A stretch of DNA of 64,000 nt from Anodontia alba (taxonomy: Eukaryota > Mollusca > Bivalvia > Lucinida > Lucinidae): assembly GCA_964016985.1 (NCBI GenBank), contig OZ024826.1, positions 4,889,552 through 4,953,551 on the forward strand. The letters are read 5' to 3'. This document shows, one piece after another, positions 11,621 through 21,847 of this stretch (the stretch's first letter is position 1; every line of letters begins with the position of its first letter). The notes below the pieces were generated by a model. It did not search any database. It worked only from the letters and a program-made list of their open reading frames with translations, and was not told the origin of the DNA. Position numbers and translations under genes: made by a program.

Positions 11621-11884
11621 CATTACGAAAACAAGCCTATTCAAATATACTGAACATTTTACCACCAAAACATGAAAATTTTCAGATAAAAAATTCTGAT
11701 ATTTTTCATATTTCTGTTCAAAACATACATTGTTAGTACTCGTTAGAACCGCCTCGAAGATACCCACGATCTATGTTTTTGAGCAGAAATAAGAAAAATA
11801 ATGTATACCCCTGTAAACCCCAGATTTACTATATAAAAGTGGGGTTTAAGGGGGACAAATTTATATAGGCGTATTTTGGTGATG
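11621..11884 (-). mobile_element. MITE-1 copy 2, right hairpin arm partly deleted
   Basis: Ends CATTACGAAAACAAG... and ...TATTTTGGTGATG. In this reverse-orientation copy the left arm reaches GAACCGCCTCG and is followed directly by AAGATACCCACGATCT, so the GAGGCGGTTCTAACGAG part of the partner arm is missing. It lies about 100 bp from the mariner remnant. Confidence 0.88.
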
Positions 11885-12210
11885 CACACACAAGAACAAT
11901 GTGAATATTTTTACCAGCTAGCATCTATTTTATCCGGGGAAATAGAAAATATTCACATGGGGGCCACGTCTGGAAAATAGGGTGGGTGGGGCAAGGCAGT
12001 TACTTTTTCGAGAAACTTCGTCACAATGACAGCCTTGTGCGAAGCAGCATTATCATGAAGAAGTTTGACATATTTAAATCAATTCTTTGGTCGACGTTTC
12101 TGAAAATAGGTCTGAAGTTTTTTCAACACTTTATCCCTGCAGACCAAAGCAGTAAGGTAGCTTTGTCCTTTGACACCACAACCTTGATTGCAGGCTCATT
12201 AAATTGTAAA

Positions 12211-12501
12211 CATCACGAAAACATGCCTATATAATATTGACCCCCTGAAAAGCCACTTTTATACAGAAAAACTGGGGTTTACAGGAGTATACATTATTTT
12301 TCTTATTTCTGCTCAAAAACATAGATTGTGGGTACTCGTTAGAACCGCCTCGGCGAGGCGGTTCTAACGAGTACCAACAATCTATGGCGAGGCGGTTCTA
12401 ACGAGTACCCACAATCTATGTTTTGAGAAGAAATGTGAAAAATATCATAGCTTTTTATCTGAAAATTTTCTATATATTTGAATAAGTATGTTTTCGTAAT
12501 G
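12211..12501 (+). mobile_element. MITE-1 copy 3, inserted in a mariner remnant, duplicated hairpin arm
   Basis: Complete ends CATCACGAAAACATG... and ...GTATGTTTTCGTAATG. The right hairpin arm is present twice in tandem (GAGGCGGTTCTAACGAGTAC occurs at about 12355 and again at about 12388). It sits between two recognisable pieces of a minus-strand mariner transposase, so it inserted after the mariner. Confidence 0.9.
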
Positions 12502-12786
12502 GAATACCGTATACTTAACTTTCCGCACACTCATTGTCCGTCTGGTAATACAAGGTCTTTTGGTAGATTTCGTGGCCTAAGTTTTATTACTGACTTTTCT
12601 CTGTGGCTCAAAAAAATGTATCCAACTTTTATAACCCGTGACAATGTCAGAAATAATTTTTTTTTCGAATTTCGGATACAGCTTCAGCTTTTTTTTCGCT
12701 TAAGAAACACATATCCTCTTTTGTTGTTTAGAGAATAATGTGGGATCCAACGAGCTGTAATCTTCCGTACGCGTAGACGTTTTTTT

Positions 12787-12877
12787 AAATCCTCAGAAAA
12801 TTAGCTTAGATAACTGGCATCCCGTCATCATTTTGATGGCGGGATGCCAGTTATCTAAACTAATTTTCTGAGGATTT
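12787..12877. repeat. Foldback repeat, arms of about 43 nt
   Basis: AAATCCTCAGAAAATTAGCT at the left pairs with AACTAATTTTCTGAGGATTT at the right; ACTGGCATCCCGTCATCA pairs with TGATGGCGGGATGCCAGT at the centre. Only one or two mismatches. Lies between mariner transposase blocks. Confidence 0.85.
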
Positions 12878-13501
12878 ATCTTGCATTAGTTTTAAAAAAG
12901 TTCTTTAATTTTTGCTTCTGCTTGTTTGGAGGTTTCACTGATTCTTCGACCCAGCTTTGGTGCATTTTCAAGACGCTTCTCCTATCACGGAATTGCTTTG
13001 CCCATCTGAAATCTGTCTTATAAGAAACTATACTGACTCCAAATATGTTCACAATTTTATTATAAATTGAATTTAGCACTGTTTCTAAGTTTTGTGCGAT
13101 TCGTAATGTAAGCCCGAATTTCTATAGAATTTACTTGGCAATTTTATTCATATTTTAACACAGTGGTCAACGACTACACCGATTCAAAACAAAATCGCAC
13201 TACCTTAACGTGTATGTACATGTAGATGAAGGATGGTGTGCAAAAAAAAAAGGGGAAAGAAAACTACTTAAATATCAGCACTCGTATTTAGAAGACTTCC
13301 TTACTATAGATTATATGTATTTTAAACAAACGATTGATAGAATCTTACCTAAGAATTTCAGATAAATAAAACACATTCAATTGATAACGAAGCTCTCTTT
13401 CTGGATTTAAAAGTATCATTGAGAAAGGCACAAATATTTTATGTCAGAGCCATGCTCCTTGATAATGTATCAGTTTACGATATGTGCTGTTTCTTTCACA
13501 G

Positions 13502-13638
13502 GTTACAATGAGAGTGCTGTACTGATTGATGAATTCTGTTGTCCAGACCCATCCGATCTACCGTCTTGGTCAAGTTCGGGATCAGAAATATATCTAAAAT
13601 TTGTGACTGATTCATCAGAGGTTGGCAAAGGATTCAAG
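13502..13638 (+). CDS. CUB-mucin-TM protein, third visible exon (end of CUB domain)
   Basis: Exon between a TTTCTTTCACAG acceptor and a GTACGT donor. It completes the YDG glycine, then reads YNESAVLIDEFCCPDPSDLP..., and ends in GSEIYLKFVTDSSEVGKGFK. The cysteine after the YDG segment, followed by S-G-x-x-I-Y-L-K-F-x-T-D-x-S-x-x-G-K-G-F-K, is the standard last third of a CUB domain (SSGNxLxVxFxSDxSxxxxGF). NES is a fourth glycosylation sequon. The exon ends in phase 0, matching the next exon. The intervening introns carry MITE-2, MITE-3, MITE-1 and mariner remnants. Confidence 0.88.
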
Positions 13639-14103
13639 GTACGTCAAAATTCTTTATAATAAATTGTTACATGTACGACATGTTCAATAAAACAAAAGCC
13701 ATATCCCGTCGTCCAATAAAGTATGCCCTGAAATCAGTGGTTTGTCTTTTTAAATTTGAATTTTCTCTTGATTTTCAAAAACTATGCACTGAAAAACGTT
13801 TTTCAGGAGGACGGCTTCTCAAAAAGGTACATGTATCTGCCCTCTGCTACGTCCTAGTAAAGCGGTAGTCTGATGCGAATTTCAGCAAATTTCAGTTTGC
13901 CTGAAAATTTAGGTGCCATAGGTCCCACTTCGACGGTTTCTAGCGAGAGTTTTTTTTATCTGCTCAATGCATAGTTAAAGGTAAACTATGCGGGTCGTTC
14001 AAAATAATCCATATATACATGTATTCTTCACGAGGAAAATAAAATATAAACAACGGTTAACATTAAATTAACTTTTTTGTGTGTTTTTGTATCAATCAAG
14101 TTC

Positions 14104-14718
14104 CAGGTTGCACTACAAATTGAAACAGGCCGTTACGCCCAAAACCGAATTGACAGGACTCTGCGTTTATGTTCTCTATGCGATAAATCTGACATCGAGG
14201 ACGAATATCATTTTGTATTGGTATGCTCCGTCTACAGTCAAATAAGGCAAAAATATATTCGTCCCTTCTATTATATTAGACCCAGTGTATATAAATTTAC
14301 GATGCTCATGCAAACAAAGCATACTGCTACTTTGAAAAAAATAGGTAAATATGTTTATGAATCTTTTGCTTTACGTAAGTCACTTATTAGTTCTCAATAA
14401 CTTTTTGATTATGATGCTTATTATGCATTCTGATGTAATCATAATTATTAGTTCTCAAAGTATTTAGTGTAAAAAGCGGTTATGGGGTTCATCCTCCAAG
14501 AATATCCTACTTGTTATTTGTCATAGCATTACATTTCTGTCTACTGCTACTGTGTTACATTACTATAGAGTTTCATTGCAGCATTTGTATTTAAAACGAG
14601 CAGCCATGTATTTTGAATTGTGACCATTATAATAATGATGTAATATTCATAGTTTGATAGACTAGAAACTTATAGTTTACGTCTGAATAAAATTTCTGTT
14701 CTGTTCTGTTCTGTTCTG
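14104..14718 (+). pseudogene. 3' end of a non-LTR retrotransposon with (TTCTG)n tail
   Basis: Open to TAA at 14398-14400 and encoding the last 100 or so residues of a LINE polyprotein: QIETGRYAQNRIDRTLRLCS, then a C-x2-C-x9-H-x4-C zinc-knuckle-like cluster (CSLCDKSDIEDEYHFVLVC) and YYIRPSVYKFTMLMQTKH. The 3' UTR ends at AATAAAATTTCTG followed by TTCTG repeats, which I take as the true 3' terminus. The copy is heavily 5'-truncated, as is typical of target-primed retrotransposition. The same C-terminal pattern recurs at 63.7-63.9 kb. Confidence 0.72.
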
Positions 14719-15008
14719 CACTACTGGATGAATTTTAGGTGTGCCTAGTTATTATTAAGTTTTATTCACAAGCAGCAGACTAAAACGCATGTACAAGAAA
14801 AACAATATGTAACGACCCTCCAGGTGTACGCTTCATTGAACTTATAGTACTCTTCCATATGTGCACGGGCTTTGACGTCCGCTGTTTATATATTTAAATT
14901 AGGACGGAGTGACTGACAGAATCAAATTTTGAGATGCTAAATAAAGATAATTCAGAAAACCTCCATCTAATCAGAGCAAAACCTAAAGAAATATGAAAAT
15001 CCATTCAA

Positions 15009-15277
15009 CATTACGAAAACAAGCCTATATAATGTTGACCCCCTTAAACCCAACTTTTATATATTAAAGCTGGGGTTTGTAGGGGTATACATTATTTTTC
15101 ATACTTCAAAACAACGATTGTGGGTACTCGACCGCCTCGCTGAGGCGGTTCTAACGAGTACCTACAATCTATGTTATGAGCAGAAATAAGAAAAAAATAT
15201 CAGATTTTTTATCTGAAAATTTTCATTTTTTGGTAGTGAAATTTTCAGTATATTTGAATAGACATGTTTTCGTAAAG
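15009..15277 (+). mobile_element. MITE-1 copy 4
   Basis: Ends CATTACGAAAACAAG... and ...CATGTTTTCGTAAAG (last triplet mutated). The left arm has lost the GTTAGAA segment (GGGTACTCGACCGCCTCG) while the right arm keeps it, leaving a one-sided bulge. It abuts the Tc1-like transposase remnant on its right. Confidence 0.88.
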
Positions 15278-15543
15278 ATAAGGAGAAATCGGCGGTCGTT
15301 TTCCTGAATAACTTTCATCAGGGACATATTCGCGAATGAAGTGAGCTCTACGGCAGAGAATATGATCAAGGAAAAGTAACATACAACGATATATACTTTC
15401 AGCAGAAATCGCGGAGAATTTGTGGCCCAACCTCATTGCCGATGTGCAGCAGGGGTCAAAGTAAAACGAAAAAAATACAAATAGCCAAAGGAATGTTTCC
15501 TTGCTTCGATTCACTGTAACTTGTTGCAAAATGATGTAAATGG

Positions 15544-15690
15544 TGTTAATTTCTGGTATATGACCACCATTTTGTCTGATAACTTCAACAATGGGTCGCC
15601 GCATGAAATTTACGTAACTTTGGATAGCATATGCAGGGATATTATTCAATTCTTCCTGCAAGGCGTTGCGTAGATCATGTAAATTGTTTA
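15544..15690 (-). pseudogene. Tc1-like transposase C-terminal fragment
   Basis: On the minus strand a frame reads NNLHDLRNALQEELNNIPAY and then ...FMRRPIVEVIRQNGGHIPE. This is the end of Tc1/IS630-type transposases (L-x-x-A-x-x-E-x-x-x-I-P, M-x-x-R-x-x-x-V-I-x-x-x-G-G-H). The catalytic domain upstream of it is not present. The frame continues past the family's usual end into MITE-1 copy 4. Confidence 0.65.
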
Positions 15691-16156
15691 TGGCATGAAC
15701 TGGCCACACACTGCTATTGTTGGCTATTTGTGTATTTTTCATTTTGGCCGCTGCTGCACATAGGCGCACTGTAAGATTTAAAGAAATTCAAAACAATTAC
15801 ATAAACATATTGATTAGAAAGCTAATTGAAATAGCTAAAACATAATACCACACATGATAATATTCCGTCCTAGAATTTACAGAAAATCAACAATTAATGA
15901 GTGCTTAGTTTCTTTTGCGTGTGAGTAAATATCAACCGGACAGAAATCCTGTCGGGCTGATAACGGTCCGATATAGTTTAAGCAGAATGCTAGTCTTTAT
16001 TATAACCCCACAGACTGTGTTTATTGGTGGTTTTACATTGTCCGACTTATGTTCGTTCGTCCGCCCGTTACGTTTGGTCATTGCCCGGGTAATAATCACT
16101 GCTTATTGACCTCTCTTGTTGAACAGGATAGTCACATTTGTGGCATTGTGTTCCCT

Positions 16157-16435
16157 CATTACGAAAACACGCCTATTCAAATATATAAAAAAATTTCATC
16201 TCCAAAAACTGAAAATTTTCAGATAAAAAACTCCGATATTTTTCAAATTTCTGCTCAAAACATAGATTGTGGGTACTCGTTAGAACCGCCTCGCCGAGGC
16301 GGTTCTAACGAGTACCCACAATCTATGTTTTGAGCAGAAATAAGAAAAATAATGTATACCCCTGTAAACCCCAGTTTTACTATATAAAAGTGGGATTTAA
16401 GGGGGTCAAAATTATATAGATATGTTGTCGTGATG
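16157..16435 (-). mobile_element. MITE-1 copy 5
   Basis: Ends CATTACGAAAACACG... and ...TATGTTGTCGTGATG. Both hairpin arms are intact and complementary around a GAACCGCCTCGCCGAGGCGG centre. It lies in the CUB gene intron, in reverse orientation. Confidence 0.9.
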
Positions 16436-16691
16436 TCAAATATAGAAGAACGCATTTTATCATCATAATTTGGCGCTCACCGTTTATGTTGCTACTACCC
16501 TAACCATAACTGGAAGGATAGGTTATGCTTATGCCTCTAGGACATGTGCATCCGACGAAAAGATTCAGAACAGCCTGCGCATTTGCCTTCTGGTCTCGAG
16601 ATATAAATTTTTTTTTTCATGCTCAATTCAGCTGAGCATGAAATTTATTTTGCTCATAAATCTTAAAATCACGGACAATTTTTAAAACTTC

Positions 16692-16739
16692 TTTCATGCT
16701 CAACTCAGCTGAGCATGCTCAGCTGAGTTGAGCATGAAA
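16692..16739. repeat. Perfect 48-bp palindrome
   Basis: TTTCATGCTCAACTCAGCTG and onward is identical to its own reverse complement with no spacer. Partial relatives (TTCATGCTC...GAGCATGAA) lie at 16617-16646 and 16785-16810. Confidence 0.92.
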
Positions 16740-16916
16740 CAAGTTTTAATTCTTGGTATTTTTATTTTTATGACCAAGTGAAATTTCATGCTCGGGTTGA
16801 GCATGAAAAAAGTTTTATAACCTCGGGGCCAGATCTGGGCCTTCTTTGTCCGCATATGACCGAAGACACGTTTTCGCATTGCTCAGTTCATATGATAACT
16901 TGTATTTATGCTTCAG

Positions 16917-17163
16917 ATATCGTTCATATCGGACGGACCGACAACCACAACTTCGACAACGACAACGTCCACGACGACAACGTCTACTTCGACCACATCT
17001 ACCACGACATCTACCACCACTACTTCTACTACTCCAACTACTACTACTACTACTAGTACTACTAGTACCACATCTACTACATCCATACCACCAACAACAA
17101 CTACAACAGCAGCTCCATCAACAACGACAATGATAACGACAGCAGCACAGGCGGAAAAATCAA
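16917..17163 (+). CDS. CUB-mucin-TM protein, mucin-like stalk exon
   Basis: Follows a GCTTCAG acceptor in phase 0 and opens with ISFISDGPTTTTST, so that GKGFK from the previous exon plus ISFISD closes the last CUB strand. The rest is almost pure Thr and Ser with a few Pro and Ala, finishing in AEKSS: a low-complexity, probably heavily O-glycosylated stalk. I place the donor at AA|GTATAAC (17164), giving phase 1 and joining cleanly to the exon at 18703. Without splicing the frame stops at TAG 17181-17183. The ACN-rich tract invites length variation between alleles. A perfect 48-bp palindrome lies about 180 bp upstream in the intron. Confidence 0.82.
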
Positions 17164-17219
17164 GTATAACAAATATGTATTAGAACATCAAAACGACTTT
17201 CTTCTGGATCTAATTAGTA

Positions 17220-17223
<4 letters not shown>

Positions 17224-17281
<58 letters not shown>
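17224..17281. repeat. (CT)n microsatellite
   Basis: Pure CT run between the mucin-stalk exon and MITE-1 copy 6. Confidence 0.97.
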
Positions 17282-17284
<3 letters not shown>

Positions 17285-17308
17285 TTAGGTTATATATCAT
17301 GTTGAGTG

Positions 17309-17501
17309 CATTACGAAAACACGCCTATTCAAATATATAGAAAATTTTCAGATAAAAAACTGTGATATTTTTTGTACCCACAATCTATGTTTTTAAGCAG
17401 AAATAAAAAAAAAACTAACGTATATCCCTGTAAACCCCAGTTTTACTATATAAAAGTGGAGTTTAAAGGGGTCAAAATTATATAGGTGTGTTTTCGTGAT
17501 G
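17309..17501 (-). mobile_element. MITE-1 copy 6, one hairpin arm deleted
   Basis: Both termini are present (CATTACGAAAACACG... and ...GTGTTTTCGTGATG), but the element is only 193 bp. One arm and the hairpin centre are missing, leaving GTACCCACAATCTATG alone. Simple internal deletion at the palindrome explains it. Confidence 0.87.
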
Positions 17502-18702
17502 GTCTGAAATGCTGTCTATGGTTTTGTGGCAAGTGTGTCATAAATAAGTTAGGAAATAGCCAAGTTGTCCGGGTCCGACGAGATCATAAGGTTTTCCATA
17601 GACAGTTTGTAGCAAAACTGGCAGCGGTTTCGTTCTTTTTATTTTCTTTAGATATTTGTTGTATAACATAGCAGAAAACAGTCTACATTTGTCAATAAAA
17701 TTTTTTATAAACCAAAGGTTCACACATCTGTCGAGTGGGCTCACGCCTAGCTAGAAATCCACGTGCGTTGTGTCTTATTCCTAATGTTTTAGCACCCTCC
17801 GCGTAGCGTTCCTTGAGGGATGGGCACTTGCAATACTCATGTATTTATGTCGTTTCATGGTAGAGATACAACTTTAGTAGGAAATAAAATATGACAGATA
17901 ATTATTTTTGATAACAATTATTGCATAAAAAGCAGTGCCGTTCGCTAAACAGCCGTGCATTAACCGGGGAAAAGCCTTATATTAACAAGGACATTCACGC
18001 TCTGTTAATACACGGCTACGCAACTTTCTGTATGCCAGTACCGGGGTCACCGAATAAATTCCCCATGCGCTACCGTGTCAAATGAAAAAAAGAAAAACAA
18101 TGGACGCCAGCGTCACTGCCTGACCTAGAACGAGCATAGTCGGTGGAAATTGCGTTCGTGAGACACTGGTGAAAAAAAAAAACGAAACAAAATAGTGCAA
18201 GAAATAACGCGAAATGTAACACATGTTTTCAGTTTTAACGCAATAATAGCGATCGAACATAGTCTTCAATAGGTCCCGAGGAAGGTGTTGAAGTGTTGGA
18301 AGTCTGACCATGGCAGTGGTTAGACTATGATGCAGTATTGGGTGTCCCACAGTGTACCCAATACTGCTTATGTCCGTTGGCTCAGTACATGGGACACGAA
18401 TCAGAATCATCATTTATTGAACATTACTGACGAAATACACGTATTCGGCATGTCTCATAATTATGGCACGTTACTAGAGCCGCGACATGCGAAAACGAGT
18501 CTTCGGATATGCAGACAGCGAAGGCCCAGATCAGACTGCGCATCAGGACTTTCACTGTCCGACAATAGATTACTATAGAATGTATGCAAAGAGAACAAAG
18601 CTCCGAATAATACTTCGCGCATGCGCAGGATGATCTGAATCTGCACATTTTGCGTATGTTAAAGGCACTTTTTCCGCTTAACGCGATCCACTATATTTAC
18701 AG

Positions 18703-19034
18703 GTGATGGCAGTGGTAAGACTATGACGTACATTATAGCAGGTGTTTGTGCGGGGGTTGTTGCAATTATAATTATTGTGGTAGTCATTGTCTGTCTCCTG
18801 ATCAAGTCTAAGAACAGACCAGTATTGCCAATGGATTCAAAGTCAGCTTTCTGGCGAGTTCAGGTGAAGAGTCGACCAAGTACAGCGCAACCACCTATAC
18901 CACCCAAGTTCCCGTCGCCACCAGGACACGTTGAAACAAATATGTTTGATATGGAGTTACCAGAAGGGCGGGGTAATCTTCTGCCTCCAATTAGCCCCCA
19001 GTTACCTGCTGAAGGAGCTGTGACTGTTAGCTAA
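18703..19034 (+). CDS. CUB-mucin-TM protein, terminal exon: transmembrane helix and cytoplasmic tail
   Basis: Starts after an ATTTACAG acceptor in phase 1 and ends at TAA 19032-19034. It encodes a short juxtamembrane linker (DGSGKTMT), then a very hydrophobic helix of about 24 residues (YIIAGVCAGVVAIIIIVVVI... to CLLI), a basic stop-transfer KSKNR and a tail of about 75 residues. The tail is proline-rich (PPIPPKFPSPP, LLPPISPQLP), which could bind SH3 or WW domains; that is inference. With the upstream exons the product is a type I surface protein with a CUB ectodomain and mucin stalk. The ligand is unknown. Innate recognition or adhesion roles are common for this architecture in molluscs but are not shown here. 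Confidence 0.87.
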
Positions 19035-20149
19035 CTTTTATACTAAGCTATGAGATGTGCAGCGTTAAGCGAAAACGTGCCTTCGAGCATGTGCAAAGTG
19101 TGCAGATTCACACAATCTAGTTCATGCACAAGGTCTCATCCGGGTCTTTTCTCTCCATTAATACGTTCTATAGTATCTAATCGTTCTTGCAGCGGACAGC
19201 AAGGCCCTGATCAGACTGCGCATTCGCGCAGTCTGATCTGGGCCTTTGATGTCCGCGCTTGTCCCGAAGTCACATCTTCGCTTGGCGCGGCTGATATAGA
19301 TACTGAATGGCATGCACAAACGCAATGAATTCGATATCATTGCCCGAATAATTATGTAGACTCATACATATCATATTCGGATCGCCATCTTCACGTTTTA
19401 CCATAAGCCAACAGCTTAGACATATTACCAGTTAGATAAATGGTCATGTAAGAATGTTAGAATAAGTATTTTATTATGTGGAGTTACGGTATCTGGGTAT
19501 TTCGTGTAAATACGGTACTCAATTATGATGTGAGTGTCAAATTAATTCATATATGAATTTCACATTCGCAAAATCTTATCAGGACCTAAGCTTTTGGTAT
19601 ACACATCTATAGTCTACTTCAGCGTTTTATGGACATGCATTTCAGGGTATAGCGCAAACGTTATGCGGTTCTCAATAAGAAAAGAACAATTTATAAACAA
19701 AAGAAAAAAATATTTGAACGTACTTGCATATTTCTTGAGTTTATAAACAAAAGAATGAATGCACTTGCATATTTCTTCATACTTTCCTGGCAACAGTCAG
19801 AAAATCGCCAAACTATTTTTGGGTTGTATTTTTAATCTTGTCGTCATCTTGGATGCCAGTTTGTTATGAGCACTGATGACGTCATAAGTGGACAGTGATA
19901 TTTTTCAGTTACTTCGAATTAGTTGATGAGTATAATTACGTCTCTGAATCAGGCTATACATGTATAGGAGACTTACTCGGTCTCTCATATTGAACGTGTC
20001 GTTTACCATGGTAATATTGTAAAGTTTTGCCTATTATAGCAGTTTTGCGGTTTGTCTGATACGTTTGTACCTTAATAATAAGTTTTTTGTTTTAATTTTG
20101 TTGAAAGTCTCATAAAACAAATTACGGAATACTTTAACTCATCTGCTTT
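19035..20149 (+). other. 3' flank of the CUB gene, no gene seen
   Basis: Holds the Pal-B copy at 19.2 kb and AT-rich sequence with a short duplication (TTTATAAACAAAAGAA at about 19690 and 19741, each followed by GCATATTTCTT). No exact AATAAA was noticed in the first few hundred bases after the stop codon, so the poly(A) site is unknown. Confidence 0.5.
19185..19268. repeat. Small palindrome Pal-B
   Basis: AGCGGACAGCAAGGCCCTGA faces TGGGCCTTTGATGTCCGCGC; the centre GACTGCGCATTCGCGCAGTC is a tight hairpin. It lies in the 3' flank of the CUB gene. Confidence 0.8.
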
Positions 20150-20256
20150 CCCAGTCAGCATTCTGTGTAAATCTATATCGGGCCGTCATCGGCCCGCCAG
20201 GGTAGCTGACGGGCCGATGACGGCCCGATGTAGATTTACGTAGAATGTTAGCTGGG
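20150..20256. repeat. Foldback repeat, arms of about 48 nt
   Basis: CCCAGTCAGCATTCTGTGTA pairs with TACGTAGAATGTTAGCTGGG, and TCGGGCCGTCATCGGCCCG pairs with CGGGCCGATGACGGCCCGA, around a centre CCAGGGTAGCTGA. GC-rich centre in AT-rich DNA. Confidence 0.85.
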
Positions 20257-20294
20257 TTTGCTCTGAATGACCCATAGTGATATTTTCTCTTCCC

Positions 20295-20470
20295 CTGATT
20301 CAAGAAGGGCAGTTGTCAGTTTCTGGCGAAAGAATGTTCACAATACTGGTTAACCGCTTAGAGGACTAAGCCTGCCCAGTAAAAGTGTGGTTAGGTAAAC
20401 TGACTGCGCTCGACATGACCCAGTTGGGTTGACTAGGCCGTAAAATCTCAACACAAACAAACAAACAACA
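20295..20470 (+). mobile_element. SINE-A copy 3, 5'-truncated
   Basis: Plus-strand copy starting at CCTGATTCAAGAAGGGCAG and ending in ACACAAACAAACAAAC. The tRNA head is missing. Confidence 0.8.
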
Positions 20471-20717
20471 GACGTTCTTCTCAGTATTTGTTTGTTGATC
20501 CGACCATACTGATTACAAGCGAATTCTCCCAATACCACTGTTTTAATCTAGTTTAGACGAAATGCAAAGGCAAAGGTTGGCGGAACAGAGTTTGGATAGA
20601 ATTACGCCCCTCGGCAGATTCAGACCAGCGAAAGAACACGTAGGTTGACCCATTAGCCTGTCATCAGTTGCATTGATGACTGTTCCAAGACAGGATCCCT
20701 ATGTAATTTGCGTACAA

Positions 20718-20782
20718 CGCAGGCCCTGATCAGCCTGCGCATTCGCGCAGGCTGATCCGGGCCTCCGTTGCCCGCTTACACA
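20718..20782. repeat. Small palindrome Pal-B
   Basis: CAACGCAGGCCCTGATCAGC faces CAGGCTGATCCGGGCCTCCG, centre CCTGCGCATTCGCGCAGG. Confidence 0.8.
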
Positions 20783-20799
20783 ATCAGCAGATAATATAG

Positions 20800-21545
20800 T
20801 ATATGCCGACGAACAGAAAATGTCCAGATTAGGCTGCACAGATGGACACGCTGATCTGTACCTACGTTGTCAGCAAAATGGAAGAGAGACCTTTGCTATG
20901 TTATGCATCATATTTCTAGTGCAGCTCCTCTTCTTTTGTCCCTCCAGTTTTCGTCTGCTTTTTGTTTCAAATGCTACTTTGTGTTGTCGTTTCTTGTGAT
21001 TGAAGCCTCGTCAGTTGACGAGGGATGGGTTGCGTTCAGCTGTTTAGGCATTTCCTGGAAATCTCCATATTTAAAATTGCAAATGGAACGTGTTTAAAGC
21101 CATGTATAGTTCAGCAGGTATGTGAGAAATAACTTTTGCAAAACAGTGCTGTTTGTGATAATAGCATGACACTTGGCATAATGTTAGATAAAGGAACGCA
21201 AAATTGTTTTGGGCTGGAAGCCAAGCTAAATATTTCATTGCGGAAACCATGTTGATTTTAAAATAGTCACCGTTAATGTATTATATAATCATCAACTAAG
21301 CAGATTATGTCTTCTGATTTATGTGACTTTATCCATTTGTCAATACATGTATAATCACTATGACATTTTGAAACAAATGAACATGTACTAAAATAAAATG
21401 AATAAATGGCATGGTAGTCTTTTAGGGAAACAGAAAATATTTAACAGGTACACTTAAATACTTGCAAAAAATAGGTTGAAATAAGACAATAATACAATCC
21501 CAATACAAACAAGCAAATTCAGAGAAAATATCTCTTTTAAATATA
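20800..21545. other. No gene seen
   Basis: AT-rich, unique-looking sequence. A short frame at about 20867-21097 has no recognisable features. Confidence 0.5.
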
Positions 21546-21547
21546 TT

Positions 21548-21831
21548 TAGATATATAGGGAAAATAAGCCCCGCCCACTAGCAGCCATATTTTCTGATGA
21601 ATCATTATTGGTTGAAAAATCTGGGTAGAGGGTCACCAAAGCAATATTCCTGCCAAGTAATATTAAAATCAGTTAAGTGGTTTCTGACAAGAAGAATTTT
21701 AAAGTTTTCTATATAGATATATAGGGAAAATAAGCCACGACCCCTGGCGGCCATGTTTTTCGACGTATTATGAGGGCTTGAACAATCTTGGTAGAAGGTC
21801 ACCAAAGCAACATTCCTGCCAAGTTACATTG
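21548..21831 (+). repeat. Tandem array, left part (units of about 165 bp)
   Basis: Two units with ATATAGGGAAAATAAGCC, GGCTTGAACAATCTTGGTAG and CATTCCTGCCAAGTTA. The array resumes at 23440, so the 1.6 kb between (basic frame and Penelope-like remnant) was inserted into it. Confidence 0.75.
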
Positions 21832-21847
21832 AAAAAAAAAAAAAAAA

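Larger units (their letters stand above)
11990..13060 (-). pseudogene. Decayed mariner-family transposase, interrupted by MITE-1 copy 3
   Basis: Three segments in correct order on the minus strand look like a mariner transposase. Near 12950-13040: VSYKTDFRWAKQFRDRRS, like the N-terminal helix-turn-helix and linker. Near 12560-12650: IVTGYKSWIHFFEPQ, like the IVTGDExWxHxFEP catalytic block (first Asp position lost, GY instead of GD). Near 12010-12080: KLLHDNAASHKAVIV, like the second Asp block. Spacing fits a family transposase once MITE-1 copy 3 (12211-12501) and the hairpin at 12787-12877 are removed. Stops and frame changes separate the blocks, so it is inactive. The third catalytic Asp was not located. 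Confidence 0.7.

Noticed and set aside
11986..12234. Plus-strand 82-codon frame
   Set aside because: It is the antisense shadow of the mariner transposase LLHDNAASH block.
15245..15769. A single 174-residue minus-strand protein
   Set aside because: Only the Tc1-like part is recognisable; its end is a translation of MITE-1 copy 4, so it is not a genuine full-length gene.
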